From contig NC_073745.1 of assembly GCF_029784135.1 (NCBI RefSeq), positions 102,318,125-102,382,124 on the forward strand: a stretch of DNA of 64,000 nt, written 5' to 3'. The position numbers and the translations under genes are program-made. The notes beneath the pieces are model-generated. The model did not search any database. It was not told where the DNA came from and saw nothing but the letters and a program-made list of their open reading frames with translations. Positions 10,363 through 21,539 of this stretch are shown one piece after another; the first letter of the stretch is position 1, and each line of letters starts with the position of its first letter. The DNA is from Toxorhynchites rutilus septentrionalis. Taxonomy: Eukaryota; Arthropoda; Insecta; Diptera; Culicidae.

Positions 10363-11660
10363 AAGGGTGTGTCACATCAAATTGCATCACGGAAAAAACG
10401 CTGTAGAAATTCGCCCAGTAGACCGATCCTTTTGAAAATTTTAGACAGTAAAATAAAAACTATTAAACAACTTTTGGCATTTTCTTTTTATTCATACTTC
10501 GAGCCCAAGCCCGTATGCTCGCACCTTCCTCTTTACCCCGTCCATAAGGTTCTGTACAACGTCAGGTTGTAGTTTTTTTTGAACAGAAATCCATTTTCTC
10601 TTCAAGTCCGCCTCCGATTTGACAACTTTTGGGTTCTTCCGGAAGGTCTGCTTCATAATCGCCCAATATTTCTCTATTGGGCGAAGCTCCGGCGCGTTGG
10701 GCGGGTTCATTTCCTTTGGCACGAAGGTGACCCCGTTGGCTTCGTACCACTCCAACACGTCCTTTGAATAGTGGCACGAAGCGAGATCCGGCCAGAAGAT
10801 GGTCGGGCCCTCGTGCTGCTTCAATAGTGGTAGTAAGCGCTTCTGTAGGCACTCCTTAAGGTAAACCTGCCCGTTTACCGTGCCGGTCATCACGAAGGGG
10901 GCGCTCCGCTTTCCGCAAGAGCAGATCGCTTGCCACACCATGTACTTTTTGGCAAACTTGGATAGTTTCTGCTTGCGAATCTCCTCCGGAACGCTGAATT
11001 TGTCCTCTGCGGAGAAGAACAACAGGCCCGGCAGCTGACGAAAGTCCGCTTTGACGTAGGTTTCGTCGTCCATTACCAGGCAATGCAGCTTCGTCAGCAT
11101 TTCGGTGTACAGCTTCCGGGCTCGCGTCTTCCCCACCATGTTTTGCCTTTCGTCGCGGTTAGGAGCCTTCTGAACCTTGTATGTACGCAGGCCCTCCCGC
11201 TGCTTGGTCCGCTGGACGAATGAACTTGACAAATTCAGCTTATTGGCGACATCCCGGACCGAACTTCTCGGATCACGTCTAAACTGCTTAACTACGCGCT
11301 TGTGATCTTTTTCACTGACGGAGCATCCATTTTTGCCGTTCTTCACCTTCCGGTCGATGGTTAGGTTCTCGAAGTATCGTTTTAGTACTCTGCTGACCGT
11401 GGATTGGACGATTCCCAGCATCTTACCGATGTCCCGATGTGACAACTCCGGATTCTCAAAATGAGTGCACAGGATTAATTCACAACGCTCTTTTTCGTTC
11501 GACGACATTTTTCCAAATTTACGAAAAATTGACAGTGAAGCATGGCCAACGTGATCTATACACTCTTATCTGATTATAAGCGAAAGCTGAAGATATAATT
11601 CCTAAAAACTTAATTTCTACAGCGTTTTTCCCGTGATGCAATTTGATGTGACACACCCTT
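10363..11660 (-). mobile_element. Second ITmD37E-type Tc1/mariner transposon
   Basis: A 1298-bp element with 49-bp terminal inverted repeats (10363-10411 and 11612-11660; start AAGGGTGTGTCACATCAAAT, one mismatch by eye) has TA on both sides (10361-10362, 11661-11662). Its terminal repeats and protein are clearly different from the 6254-7555 element, so the two belong to separate lineages. It lies inside the pogo-like element. Confidence 0.93.
10492..11508 (-). CDS. Transposase, ITmD37E family (DD37E), second lineage
   Basis: A 338-residue uninterrupted frame on the minus strand begins at the ATG ending at 11508 (MSSNEKERCELIL). Two DNA-binding helix-turn-helix segments lie at about residues 10-45 and 65-105. 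The catalytic residues are in VMDDETYVKADF (about residue 147), FWPDLASCHYS (Asp241) and RPIEKYWAIM (Glu279), again with 37 residues between the last two. The C-terminus is basic (GVKRKVRAYG). Roughly half of the residues match the 6415-7425 protein by eye. No disabling change is seen. Confidence 0.93.
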   Translation of the reverse strand: MSSNEKERCELILCTHFENPELSHRDIGKMLGIVQSTVSRVLKRYFENLTIDRKVKNGKNGCSVSEKDHKRVVKQFRRDPRSSVRDVANKLNLSSSFVQRTKQREGLRTYKVQKAPNRDERQNMVGKTRARKLYTEMLTKLHCLVMDDETYVKADFRQLPGLLFFSAEDKFSVPEEIRKQKLSKFAKKYMVWQAICSCGKRSAPFVMTGTVNGQVYLKECLQKRLLPLLKQHEGPTIFWPDLASCHYSKDVLEWYEANGVTFVPKEMNPPNAPELRPIEKYWAIMKQTFRKNPKVVKSEADLKRKWISVQKKLQPDVVQNLMDGVKRKVRAYGLGLEV

Positions 11661-11727
11661 TAGTCGTAACCTCGAATTCGATCTGTCAAACGCAAACAGT
11701 GTAATCGTGGTTGTGTTTGTTGTGGTC

Positions 11728-11985
11728 ATGGTTTGTAAATATGAACGAATTTCGTTCCAAATCCAGTGGCAGATGGAAACTATGGTTGTTGCCGTATATT
11801 CTGTAAATCATGGAGACGAGCTGCGGAGGAATATAGTTTGCCCAGAAGAACATTGGCCAAATATGTGCAGAAGTTAGGCCGTTTTAAAAGTGTGTATTCT
11901 AAACAACAGGAGGAGTAACTCGTGAGTCACACCCTAAATATGCAGTTATTTTATGGGCTGGGTCATTTTTGTAAATGAAACATTT
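11728..11985 (+). pseudogene. Decayed psq-type HTH N-terminus of a pogo-like transposase
   Basis: From the ATG at 11728 the frame reads MVCKYERISFQIQWQMETM, then VYSVNHGDELRR. After a frame change at about 11828 it reads AAEEYSLPRRTLAKYVQKLG. It continues with RFKSVYSKQQEE, a TAA, and LVSHTLNMQLFYGLG. This order (basic start, psq helix-turn-helix, R-F-x-x-V-F/Y linker, E-E-L-V, aromatic-GL) is that of Tigger/pogo transposases and related psq proteins. The DDE domain is absent, so this is a fossil of the autonomous parent. Confidence 0.7.
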
Positions 11986-12150
11986 TCATAGTACACATAA
12001 CTTTTGAACAATTTGATCATAGCTACACCTAAATAAGAGTAGAAAAGAACAAACCAGCAAAAAAAAATTTAAAAAAATATAAGAAAAGAGCATTCGAAAA
12101 CGCGTATTAGCTTAAGGTGGCACTCTTGCCCCGGGTTCCCCTATGTATGA

Positions 12151-12840
12151 ACATAATAAATTTGCCAACCGCATATTGACTCATTTAAACGACCCTATGA
12201 CTAAACCGATTATACTGTTCCTGAACTTTGTTCTACCGCTCATCAATAATGTCCAGCTAGGAAGTTGATCTTTAAATTGATTTGTCGTGACTTTTATATT
12301 GAACTGGCGAAACATAGTTGCAGCCTTGAGAAACCCTCAAAATTTCGTGAAGCTACCAAACCTTAATGATTTGATGCTACAATTTCCTCAATTCGTTGAA
12401 ACTGGTAATAGAAAAGGCTTGGGTTACGAATTTAGGCTTCTCAAGTCGAATATAAATAATAATTCCATGGGGCGAAAATTGAGTGACTCGGATATAACTT
12501 GGTCCCAGCTGTTAGATATCAAATAGCGTGATGGGAAATTTTTGTATCCATTGCTAAGGTCGTTTGTAAGAGATTTTTTTGCGGCTCCCCAAAGCTTATG
12601 CCTTACAAATAAATGTACTGAAAAAAAAAGACATTTGATGATATTCAACGGCAAGTGTTGAGCGAATATTTTTGCTTTACAGTGCCAACAAAGTTCGGAA
12701 ATCGGTTGGTTCATACAATTATGGACTTTATTTTGAGAGCGAGGAACCATGTATCGGCACAAGAAGGATCGCCAAAGATGAAGTTGAAGGAAAATTTGAA
12801 AGCAAAGTGCAACAAAACCATGTAAAAACATCGTACAATT
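12151..12840 (+). pseudogene. hAT-like transposase relic
   Basis: One reading phase gives NRILTHLNDPMTKPIILF, then LNFVLPLINNVQLGS, resembling the N-P-x-T-K-x-Y-x-x-F-L-S-Y-x-L-P-x-x-N-N-L-N-L block of hAT transposases of the ZNF862-like type. It goes on with ALRNPQNFVKLPNL...WSQLLDIK and a region ending near 12840. Several stops and frame changes break it. Removing the pogo-like and gypsy insertions with one copy of each target duplication keeps the same phase upstream (RTWDRYECIWN), so both landed inside this relic. The family call is by eye only. Confidence 0.45.
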
Positions 12841-13054
12841 TAGAGGTGAAAAACATTTCTATGATTTATTTTGTTATATTGACACGACTTTAACAACCCA
12901 TAAATAAGAAAAATAAGTTCGAAGTGAAAATAAACTTTCATTTTCATTTTTTTCCTCTAACTTCCGATACAGATTTTTTATACAGTTTATTTTTGCTAAA
13001 AATACAGATGTACAGATTTTTTCAGAAAATTTTACAGATTTAAATGTGGCAACC

Positions 13055-13627
13055 CTGGGTGGTTTAGTGAATTTAAAATGAGCCGTACAAGCACCGCAGA
13101 TGCACCTCGCTCTGGAAGGCCAAAAAGAAGCTACGAATCCAGAAATCGTAAAATAAATGCACCGACTCGTTTTAAACGATCGTAAAGTGAAGTTACGCGA
13201 GTTAGCTGAGGCCTTAGGCATTTCAAAAGAACGAGTGGAATACATTTTGCACGACATTTTGGACATGAAAAAGTTATCCGCGTTTGCTGACCGTCGACCA
13301 AAACAGCGGCGCAACCGGTTTGGCGTTGTTGAAACGTAATCGAGTGGACTTCTTTTGACGTTTTGTGACAATGGATGAAACATGGTTCCATTACCACACG
13401 AAGGAATAAAGTGTGATGACAACTGTATTGTGGCTTAATTGCCAACGGACTGAGGTATATTTCGAAGTCTTAGACGTTTCGTACTACAGAACAGAAATCC
13501 AGATGTTGGAAACTCGCTATACCAAGTGTATTGCCCTCGAAGGAAACTATGTTGAGGAATAAAAACAGCTTTGCCCCAAAAATGATTGATTTCATTAAAA
13601 ATCCCGGGACTTTTCAGCCCATGTAGT
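13055..13627 (+). pseudogene. Mariner relic, irritans-like, catalytic centre deleted
   Basis: The sequence reads APRSGRPK, then LNDRKVKLRELAEALGISKE with helix-turn-helix pattern and ILHDILDMKKLSA. After frame changes comes TMDETWFHYHTKE, the first catalytic Asp block. It then jumps to RYTKCIALEGNYVEE, the usual C-terminal block of irritans mariners. The second and third catalytic Asp blocks are missing through an internal deletion. The 3' end near 13600-13627 (CCCGGGACTTTTCAGCCCAT) looks like a mariner terminal repeat; the matching 5' end was not found. Confidence 0.75.
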
Positions 13628-13629
13628 AA

Positions 13630-16285
13630 TTCCTGCTCATGGCTTGAAAAGTTCGCGCCTTCTCCAACACTTTATTTCCATGGAGCATTGATCCTATTCC
13701 ATTCATAAAAATCTCGTCCAAGCTTTTATTTAGGCAATTCTGTTGTGGTGTATATGGCACAGTATTATTTAACTAAATTCCTTTCAACTTGCAAAAATCC
13801 TGCATATCCTGACTGATATCTAATCTGCGTCATTGTAACGTCCTAGTCGTGAAATCTTCTGACAGAAGTGTGTGCTACTGCCATAGCCTCATATTTCACT
13901 AGTTTATTTAAAGCTTATACTAAAAACTATGAAACATACGAAATACTAAAACCAAACGAAGGTTGTATCTTCCACTCTCCCATACACGTGTGTGTGAATT
14001 CTTTGATTTGAAGTGTATGCTGCTCTGTTTCCCTCCCATACAATTTGCACAAATGTTGATTCCTTCAACCATTTTGTTGTCCAGTAACTCAAGTGCCCTA
14101 GTTGTTCATACCGCTCGGCTAGACTTACTTGTTTTTTTTTATTCTCGATCTTCGCACCTGAATAGATTATATTATCTAAGTCGAATTCAAAGCAATATAG
14201 CAATATATATAGCAATATATATGAAATTTGGGTAGAGACAAACGATTTGTTTGAGTTTCAACAGGAAATAGTCCTTCACTTTCATTGCCTATTACTGGAA
14301 AAATTTTCTACAACAGATTTTCCTCTTTTCTTCCAGCTAGATTTCATCTGCAATCGCGTTGTTTTTTGTACGAGGTGATAAAATCATGATTTAAGAGCAT
14401 AAGAACACAATTCATGCCACGTGCAACACCGGAAGACACTTTCCCCGCGCATATGCCATAAATGGTGAGAGCAACAACTAAAAAGAAATTAATTGCAGAA
14501 ACGCCGTCTGTCCGTGCAATGGAAAAACGCATCCCTGTACAAGGTCAAAGAAACACTTATTTCAAATCCACGACAACCCACCCCCACAAGATCCCTTTTC
14601 TTCTCAACTCTTGTCTCGTGAAGGACCATTCCACAAACGAAAACCGAAGTAAAAATATCCTAGCCGATCAAAGAGCCAGTGAAAGGAAAAATACACGCTG
14701 CGGGAAATCTCGTAACTCACTTTTGTGCTATTATTTACCGGTATAATTTTCTTTTTTCCCTATACCCCAAGTTGAAAAAAAACAGGACATGGCATTCATT
14801 CAGAGGAAGAATGAACCGGGAGATGGGAAAAAAGTTTCTATAAAATCAATTCATACCGAGCGTCATGAGAACGCCAGGATGGGGCATCAGTCGTCTGCCG
14901 ATTTCTTGATGTCTCGACGCACGGACCAATCTTTGTGGTTTAGCAGTCGTCGTTATTCATAAAGTTGCGCCACAAACGCGATACAAGGTTTATTTGTTTG
15001 AGAAAAGAGAGCGGCTCGCACAAAGAACCTCACCAGTATGATCACACTGAGTTTGAGCGATTCCGAAGGCGAAATTTATCGCACATTCAAATGCATCCAT
15101 CGAAACTCTCCTCTCCCCTCAGGGGACGTGACAGAGACATTGAAGTTGAAAGGAAACATAAAATTTCTCTGATGTATGCTGGCTTGAGTCTATAGGATCC
15201 ACTTGTTCTGCTAATTGCATTAAGGAAGCGATTTGCCTTGGATGTTATTGTTGATGGGTTGTTCGAATGGAAGCTCAATCGTTTAGCTGTAGTTTTCAAA
15301 TCGATAAACTGAGGATTGTACAACTGAGTTTGTGAACAGACGATACCTATTTAAAAGGTCTCTTGCTGGACGATAAAACATATGTAGAGCCCTACTTTAG
15401 ATAAACTTTTGATTAGGCTTCTGGGCGAATAACAATGTTTAACAATGCTGTAAGGAATCTATAGTTGCGGCAATAACAATAGAGTTCAAATAAGACTGAA
15501 TTCGTAGTTATATAAATAGGATGATCTCAAAAATAGTATGTTACATTTCCTCGAAACTCTTTTCAAATTTCGAATTTCCGAATGGTAAGCGATGTCAAAG
15601 TAAAACACTGTGCGAAAAAACAGTCTCCACAAAGCATTGTCACGTCACAAAATCAATGAAGAATATCAAATATGAATTTCACCGTATTGTAGCATGCTAT
15701 ATAGGGGAGAGCCGGAAAAGATTTACAATTACATTTTTATTTTAAATTTTAATGATGTACAAACTTGAAATACAGTGTACACCTTTGACACTTACTATGT
15801 ACACCAAGCTGGTCTTCTGCTAAAATTGTAAATAAAAACAAAAAAGTAATCCACAAAAAGCAGATGGATGTAAATTTTCTGGGGTATTTTTCGTTACTAA
15901 GTGTTTTACCATTACTTTTCTACCAGTTTATCGAATCAGCGTTGAGTTTTCTCATTTTTATTCCAGAAATATTGATGAAAAAATACTAATCAAGTCAGGT
16001 AAGACGGACACTCCACCGAAAGCAAACAATTTGATTATCTCCTTCTTCCTTTTTTAACAGATGTCCACTAACTACGTTTGCAAGGGCAATCAGATATCAT
16101 GGACGAATCAGCAGAACGGATTTTAAAACTTGATCCGAATTTGTCATTCCGAATGCCGGAAGCTATTTCAGACGTGTAAAAATGGAAAAAACTACAAGTC
16201 CTTCTAGGTGATTTTCATTAGATCATTTTTAAGGCCTATTTGAAGACCTCCAAAACTTATCGATTACGTAAACTTGAATTTTCAG
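13630..16285. other. AT-rich interval, nothing recognised
   Basis: No motif-bearing frame was found. A short AT-rich imperfect tandem of GCAATATATAT lies at about 14192-14224. Short frames on both strands (60-105 codons) show no family signature. Confidence 0.5.
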
Positions 16286-16287
16286 TT

Positions 16288-17210
16288 AGTATTCGTCTTT
16301 CCCAATATATGGCCATGTTCGGTCGTGTTGTGTGGCACGTGGCGCCGTCCTGCTGAAACCACATGTCATCCGTATCCATATCTTCAATTTGTGGCAAAAA
16401 AAAATCGGTTAACATGCGGCCATAGCGCTCACCATTCACAATTACCGTCTCGCCGTCCTCATTTTCAAAGAAATACTCCACCAAACCATAATGCGCACCA
16501 AACAGTGACTTTTGGCGGATGCAATGGCCTCTCAACAATCACGTGTGGATTTTCTGAGCCCCATATACGGAAATTTTGGGTGTTCACATAGCCACCGAGC
16601 TCGAAATGTGCCTCATCGCTGAAGAAAATTTGATGCGAAAATTCAGCATTTTGCTGCTGTTGTTCGTTCACCCAATCGACGTATGCCCGACGCATTCTAT
16701 GGTCACCACGCTCTAATTTTTGTACCAATTGGACTTTATATGGATGTAGGTGCAAGTTCAAATGCAAAATTCGCCACAATGATGTGTTTGACAAGCCCAA
16801 TTGCTGAGCACGCCGTGGAATCGAAACATTCGGGTCATCCTCCACACTGGCAGCAACAGCAGCAATATTTTCGGCTGAACGCACATTACGATGATGCACA
16901 GATTTCACAATATCCGCTACGTTCGTTCCAGTTTGTTCGAATTTACGCACTACATTAGCGATTTTGTGCTCTGTAGGCCATCCATGACGACCAAAATCCG
17001 TCCGTAATGCTCGAAAAACATTTGCCGGTTTTTCATCATTTTTATAGTATAATTTAACAAAATTAACACGTTGTGCGATGCTAAAACGATCCATATTGTA
17101 AAATGGCAGACATTCAACTAACGATATGACGCTTTGTTTGACAGCCATGTTAAACGGTTGTCAGCGCAGGGCTGTATACCTTCGGAAGCCCGAAATGGAA
17201 AACCCTGTAT
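16288..17210 (-). pseudogene. Tc1/mariner superfamily transposase relic, 3' truncated
   Basis: On the minus strand the frame from the ATG at 17094 (MDRFSIAQRVNFVKLYYKN; a farther in-frame ATG lies at 17148) reads two helix-turn-helix regions. It then reads FFSDEAHFELGGYVN (first catalytic Asp) and KVTVWCALWFGG. A short deletion near 16475 shifts the frame. The next phase gives FFENEDGETVIVNGERY and MWFQQDGATCHTT (second Asp). The last catalytic block and the 3' end are lost at about 16290. The 5' end near 17210 (minus-strand start ATACAGGGTTTTCCATTTCG) looks like a terminal repeat. It resembles the rosa-type or Tc3-annotated insect transposases, but the subgroup is uncertain. Confidence 0.75.
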
Positions 17211-17224
17211 AGTAGTATAATATT

Positions 17225-17490
17225 GTATAGCTTGTGCTCTCACGGCCGAGTGGTTAGCGTCACATAATATCATGCCAGGGGTTCGGTTCGATTCCGATTC
17301 TGGCCGGGGGATTTTTCGTCAGAGAAATTTCTTCCGACTTGCACTGTGATCACGCGTATTCTAAAGCTTGCCAATGCAGCATAGAAAATTCAACTAAGTA
17401 CTAAAAAATGACGCAGGCAATACCTAAGTTGAGAAGGCAAAGTTCCTCTGGAAACGTTAGTGCTATCCAAGAAGATGAATATTGTATAGC
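17225..17490 (+). mobile_element. tRNA-derived SINE, family 1, copy A
   Basis: The 5' part has a tRNA-like A box (GGCCGAGTGG at 17245-17254) and a perfect B box (GGTTCGATTCC at 17286-17296). These are followed by a body (ACTTGCACTGTGATCACGCG; TTCAACTAAGTACTA; GTTCCTCTGGAAACGTTAGT) shared with the copy at 54110-54387. No tRNA acceptor stem folds, so this is a SINE and not a tRNA gene. Confidence 0.85.
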
Positions 17491-17499
17491 ACCTGAATT

Positions 17500-19478
17500 G
17501 AGCCCATACTTTTTTTCACCGGTGGCAGATTTCTATAATGATTTTGTATAATTTTTTTTTATTTTCATTTTTTGTTTAGAATATAGTTTTGTATTGTTTG
17601 TGAATGATATAGAAGTACTTCTATCCATATCAGAAACAAGCATCGTATTTATTTCTGGGGACCAAAATCACACCATTCCACATTATATCATGCCAACAAG
17701 CTCTCAGTAGCCGGCAGAAGCAACACAACATGCTCTTACACAGCCGGGTTTTGGTTTCGCTTCGGTTCCAGAGTTATTTTCGGCTACAATCAGATGGAAC
17801 ATGTTAAAAGCTGATGAGCTACTGCCACTGCTTTCCATATCCCCAACGGTAGGAATATCAGAAACAACAGCACCCACACTGCTTGGTGGCAGACTGGCAG
17901 GGAACACGATGGCATAAAAAATAATGTTGAATGTGGAGAAAGGTACCATCGCCTGCAGTTCCAACCTTTCCTTTTCAGCCAGAAAAATGGCCCAACTTTC
18001 ACAGCACAACACACACATGCACATGCTCTCGGGACGCCCCATACAATTTTTGTTGATATTTTATACGCATGACTGGTTTTAATCAAAAAATATTCCAGCT
18101 TGCCCGTTGGCTGGAAAAATTTAACAAATAACAAAGAAGCGCAAAAACACTACATATCGAGCGACCGGAATGGAGGGTGGACGGAGACGAAAATAACAAG
18201 AAGAGCGCACGTTATGATAAAATAATATCCCCCCATTTTCTCGCTCTCACTCTCTCTCTCTCTCTCTCTCTCGTTGTGTGCCTTTCTAGCTTAGTCGAAA
18301 ACGGTACATTTGCGGGTTTAGACCGGCTGATGCGAACACAAACGAGGGGTAGTTCGCCCGTCCCAAAGTTCTCGGTTAGAAATGGAGACCTGCCAGATTC
18401 AACTTTTTTTTTCGAAAAAGGCCGACAACAGCCCAAACCTTCTACGGAGAAATGCCGATGGGAATGTTTAAGATTTTATGTTTCTGTATTTCATGGGAAA
18501 ATACGTCTGGTCCGGTCTGTACGAGAAAAGGATAAAGTAAGTTTCCCGAGTATGAAAGGCTATGATAAAAGTTAACACACGCCTTCGAGTATATCAACTT
18601 ATAGACAATCGGCTGTTCAAAATGAAATTTTAGTTGCGAAGTATTTAAATTAACCATTTTCAATGGTAGCTGCTGTCCAAATCGGCAATTCACAAACTGT
18701 CAGCCCATCATATCATTCCAATTGAAACATGGAAAGAAGTTTTCTTCAGTGTTTGAGCATATTTTATTGATAAATCATGTTTCGTAAACGAAACTTATGT
18801 TCCGTAGAGGAATTTCACTTTCTCAGCGTAATATTACTTACATTATTCCTGTTAATATTTGAATTGAGAATTTGAGACAATACGACACTGTTTGATTGTA
18901 TTTTGAATGACAGGTTCGAACAGACGAGAGTTCCAGTGCTAGTCAGAAGATCTATCACGGTGGGAAAACCCGACAAGAACGGATATCGAAGCTGAAGTTT
19001 CCATAACGATATGTATGATTACAATAAACACCTATGGATGTATCATATCCAGTCCATGAAAAGTTATTGATCCAAGCCCATTTGTCAACTTTCATACTCC
19101 GAGATACATAAGTTTGATTTAACTGTTTAACAAAACTGAACTTTTAAAATGAATTAGAAGAATCCAAAAACATGAGCCGTTTCATTAGGCGGATTTCATT
19201 AATCAATGATGTTACAATGTGAGGACAGGTACTTCCAAACATTTCGCCATCATTACGATTAACAGCTTCAATTTTGTACTAGAAAAAACGAGAATAAACA
19301 TTTCTTGAATAGCGTTGTTTGCGGAATGTTTTCTTTTTCATGTTTAATTCGAGTAAATCTCCGGCTGAAGCGCAACTAATGGTTGTTGATACCCATGGTG
19401 GGATTCTGATTCTGAAGTGGAGATTCGAAACCGAATGAGGATCCATTATTATTACGAAGAGACCAACAAGTCGCATAG
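17500..19478. other. Interval without recognised genes
   Basis: It contains a CT microsatellite at 18246-18272 and otherwise unassigned AT-rich DNA. Frames on both strands lack family motifs. Confidence 0.5.
18246..18272. repeat. (CT)n microsatellite
   Basis: An almost pure CT run of about 13 units. Confidence 0.9.
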
Positions 19479-19479
19479 A

Positions 19480-20150
19480 TTCGTGAGTCGTGTCATACAA
19501 ATGAAAAAAAAAATTCTGCATAACTCGAAAACTAATCGAGCAGATCAAGCCAAATTTAGCATATGAAGGTTTTAAGGGGCACGAAACGTTTCTATGGTAA
19601 ATAGACACTCCTCCCCCCTCACTCAGGCGGGGCTGCCATACCAATGAAACACAAATTTCTGCATAACTCGAGAGCTAATCAAGCAAATGAAGCCAAATTT
19701 GGCATGTGAAGGTTTTAGGCGGCAAGAAACGTTTCTATGATGAGTAGACACCCTTCCTCCCTCTGTAAGGGGGTCTGCCATACAAATGAAGCATAAGTTT
19801 CTGCATTACTCGAGAACTAATCAAGAAAATGGAATCGAACTTAGCATATAGAGGTTTTAGGGACCGATTCTATAGTGGTTCGACACTACTCGACATAACT
19901 TGGAAACTATCAAGCAAATGGAACCAAATTGGAGGTTTCTATCGTGAATCAACGCTCCTCCCTTCTCTCTAAGGGGGAGAGGGGGGGGGGAGTTTCTACG
20001 ATACAGATGAAGCATAAGTTTCTGCAAAACTCAAGAACTAATCAAGCAAATGGAACCAACTTCGGTATATGGAGGTTATAGGGGACAATACACGTTTCTA
20101 TGGTGGTTTGACACTCCTCCCTTCTCTGGAATGGAGGGGAGTTCAAAAAA
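19480..20150 (+). repeat. Satellite-like tandem array, about 140-bp unit
   Basis: Five degenerate units recur, each with TTTCTGCATAACTCGAGAAC, an AATCAAGCAAATGGAACC block, an ACGTTTCTATGGT block and a C/T-rich then G-rich spacer (CTCCTCCCTTCTC...AGGGGG). Unit starts lie near 19512, 19656, 19800, 19889 and 20022, so the spacing is about 140 bp with one short unit. Confidence 0.85.
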
Positions 20151-20516
20151 ATTAAAACACATATTTCAATCAAACATATTCCAACCAAACATGACAATTG
20201 AAATTTTTTTATGAAGTGTATTTAGAATCAATCTTGAGAAATCAACTTTTTTGCATAAGATGTGACAGGTGTTGGAGAACCAAGAAACTGTTTAAAAAAA
20301 ACATTTTGAATACACCGTTCAAAAATCTTACTGAATAATTTAATTTATATTAATAAAGATTATAGCTCAAAACATGTCCCGGTTCGATATTTTTTAAATA
20401 TTTTTTTTAGAAAGGCCTTTTAGGTTAACAACGTTTGAAGTATAGTGGTGCTGTGTCGTACTCATTAAATTGAATATATGCATTTTCAAATGTTTATTTG
20501 ATCCTAATGCTCTGCG

Positions 20517-21203
20517 AGCCATTCCATGTGAAACCGATATAGTGGTTCTCAGATTTTCGTCAAATGTGGTAAGTTTGTTCTTTATCGCAAAACATTAGAC
20601 CCGTATTTTTTTTTTTATTATGGGCATCCCATTTTTATTTTAGGGTGGTCCGAAAAATTAATTTTTTCCACTTTTTCCCAGAAATGACTTTTAAAAAAAA
20701 ATAATAACTTATGAACTACTGAACCGATTTAGATGATTGATATATCAAATCAAGCCATAGAGCTAGAACGAAATAAAAGCATCTCTGATATCGAGATATG
20801 TTGTGTAAAAAATCCTCAGCTTTGAAGAAAAAATATAAAAAAATATAGCGCCCTCTAGTCCAAAGCCATGAAAACGACTACGCTCAATAATTACGAAAAC
20901 AAAATCCATTGTTTTTGTAGGTTCAATATTTTTTAATAAAAACTATCTAATTGGCTTCAACTTGATATGTTGATCATCTGAATCGGTCCAGTGGTTCAAA
21001 CGTTATAAATTTTTGAAAAAAGTGATATTTGGGAAAAAGTGGAAAAAATTGATTTTTCGGACCACCCTAAAATGGAAATGAAAAATGACACCCTAATGAA
21101 AAATAAACAAAAAATACGGGTCTAATGTTCTGCGATAAAGAACAAAATTACCTCTTTCGACGAAAATCTGAGAACCGCTATGTCGGTTTGGCATGGAATG
21201 GCT
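20517..21203 (+). mobile_element. Foldback MITE, AGCCATTCC family, copy 1
   Basis: The ends are inverted copies: AGCCATTCCATG...CGATATAGTGGTTCTCAGAT on the left and its complement on the right. The arms extend inward for over 200 bp (for example GGGTGGTCCGAAAAAT against ATTTTTCGGACCACCC type pairing). No coding capacity. A second copy in the opposite orientation lies at 48722-49245. Confidence 0.85.
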
Positions 21204-21227
21204 GATTTACTATATTTCTCATATTAA

Positions 21228-21355
21228 GGGGATATTCTAGTGTAAAGGCATAAATTTTGGACGCTTCTTCGAGCTCTGAACAAATAAAATAAAGAATATT
21301 TTGGTTTTATTCGAAAAAAATGATTTCATTCAAATTTGTAGACTAGAATACCTCC
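21228..21355 (+). mobile_element. Short TTAA-flanked MITE, copy 1
   Basis: Fourteen-bp inverted ends (GGGGATATTCTAGT and ACTAGAATACCTCC) lie between TTAA tetranucleotides at 21224-21227 and 21356-21359, a piggyBac-type target duplication. A related copy is at 29564-29684, and homology continues about 170 bp further on the right in both places. Confidence 0.75.
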
Positions 21356-21539
21356 TTAAATTGAAACGATTTTTTAACAAATTCAATTTTTCTTCGAATT
21401 AAACGTCAAAAGCGTTATATTCCCGCAAACACTACTTTTTAGGACACTTTTATTCTCGTTTGTACCGTACAAAATTAAAGCTGGTAATCGTAATGATAAA
21501 TATTCAATTTTTGAAAGCAAATAGGGTAGAAGCACCAAA

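Larger units (their letters stand above)
9949..12141 (+). mobile_element. Pogo-like non-autonomous DNA transposon
   Basis: Terminal inverted repeats of about 24 bp (9949-9972, GGGAAACCCGGAGCAAGAGT, and 12118-12141) match at 22 positions. TA lies on both outer sides (9947-9948 and 12142-12143). Internally it keeps a decayed pogo/psq-type transposase N-terminus at 11728-11985 but no catalytic domain. A second ITmD37E transposon (10363-11660) makes up most of its length, so the element itself is only about 0.9 kb. A nearby second copy of the GCAAGAGTGCC motif at 9978-9990 may be a subterminal repeat. Confidence 0.75.

Noticed and set aside
17225..17310. Functional tRNA gene (A and B boxes present)
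   Set aside because: Acceptor-stem halves do not pair, and the sequence continues into a SINE body repeated at 54110-54387.
19480..20150. CRISPR-like repeat array
   Set aside because: Degenerate units of about 140 bp without unique spacers, in a eukaryotic transposon-rich context.
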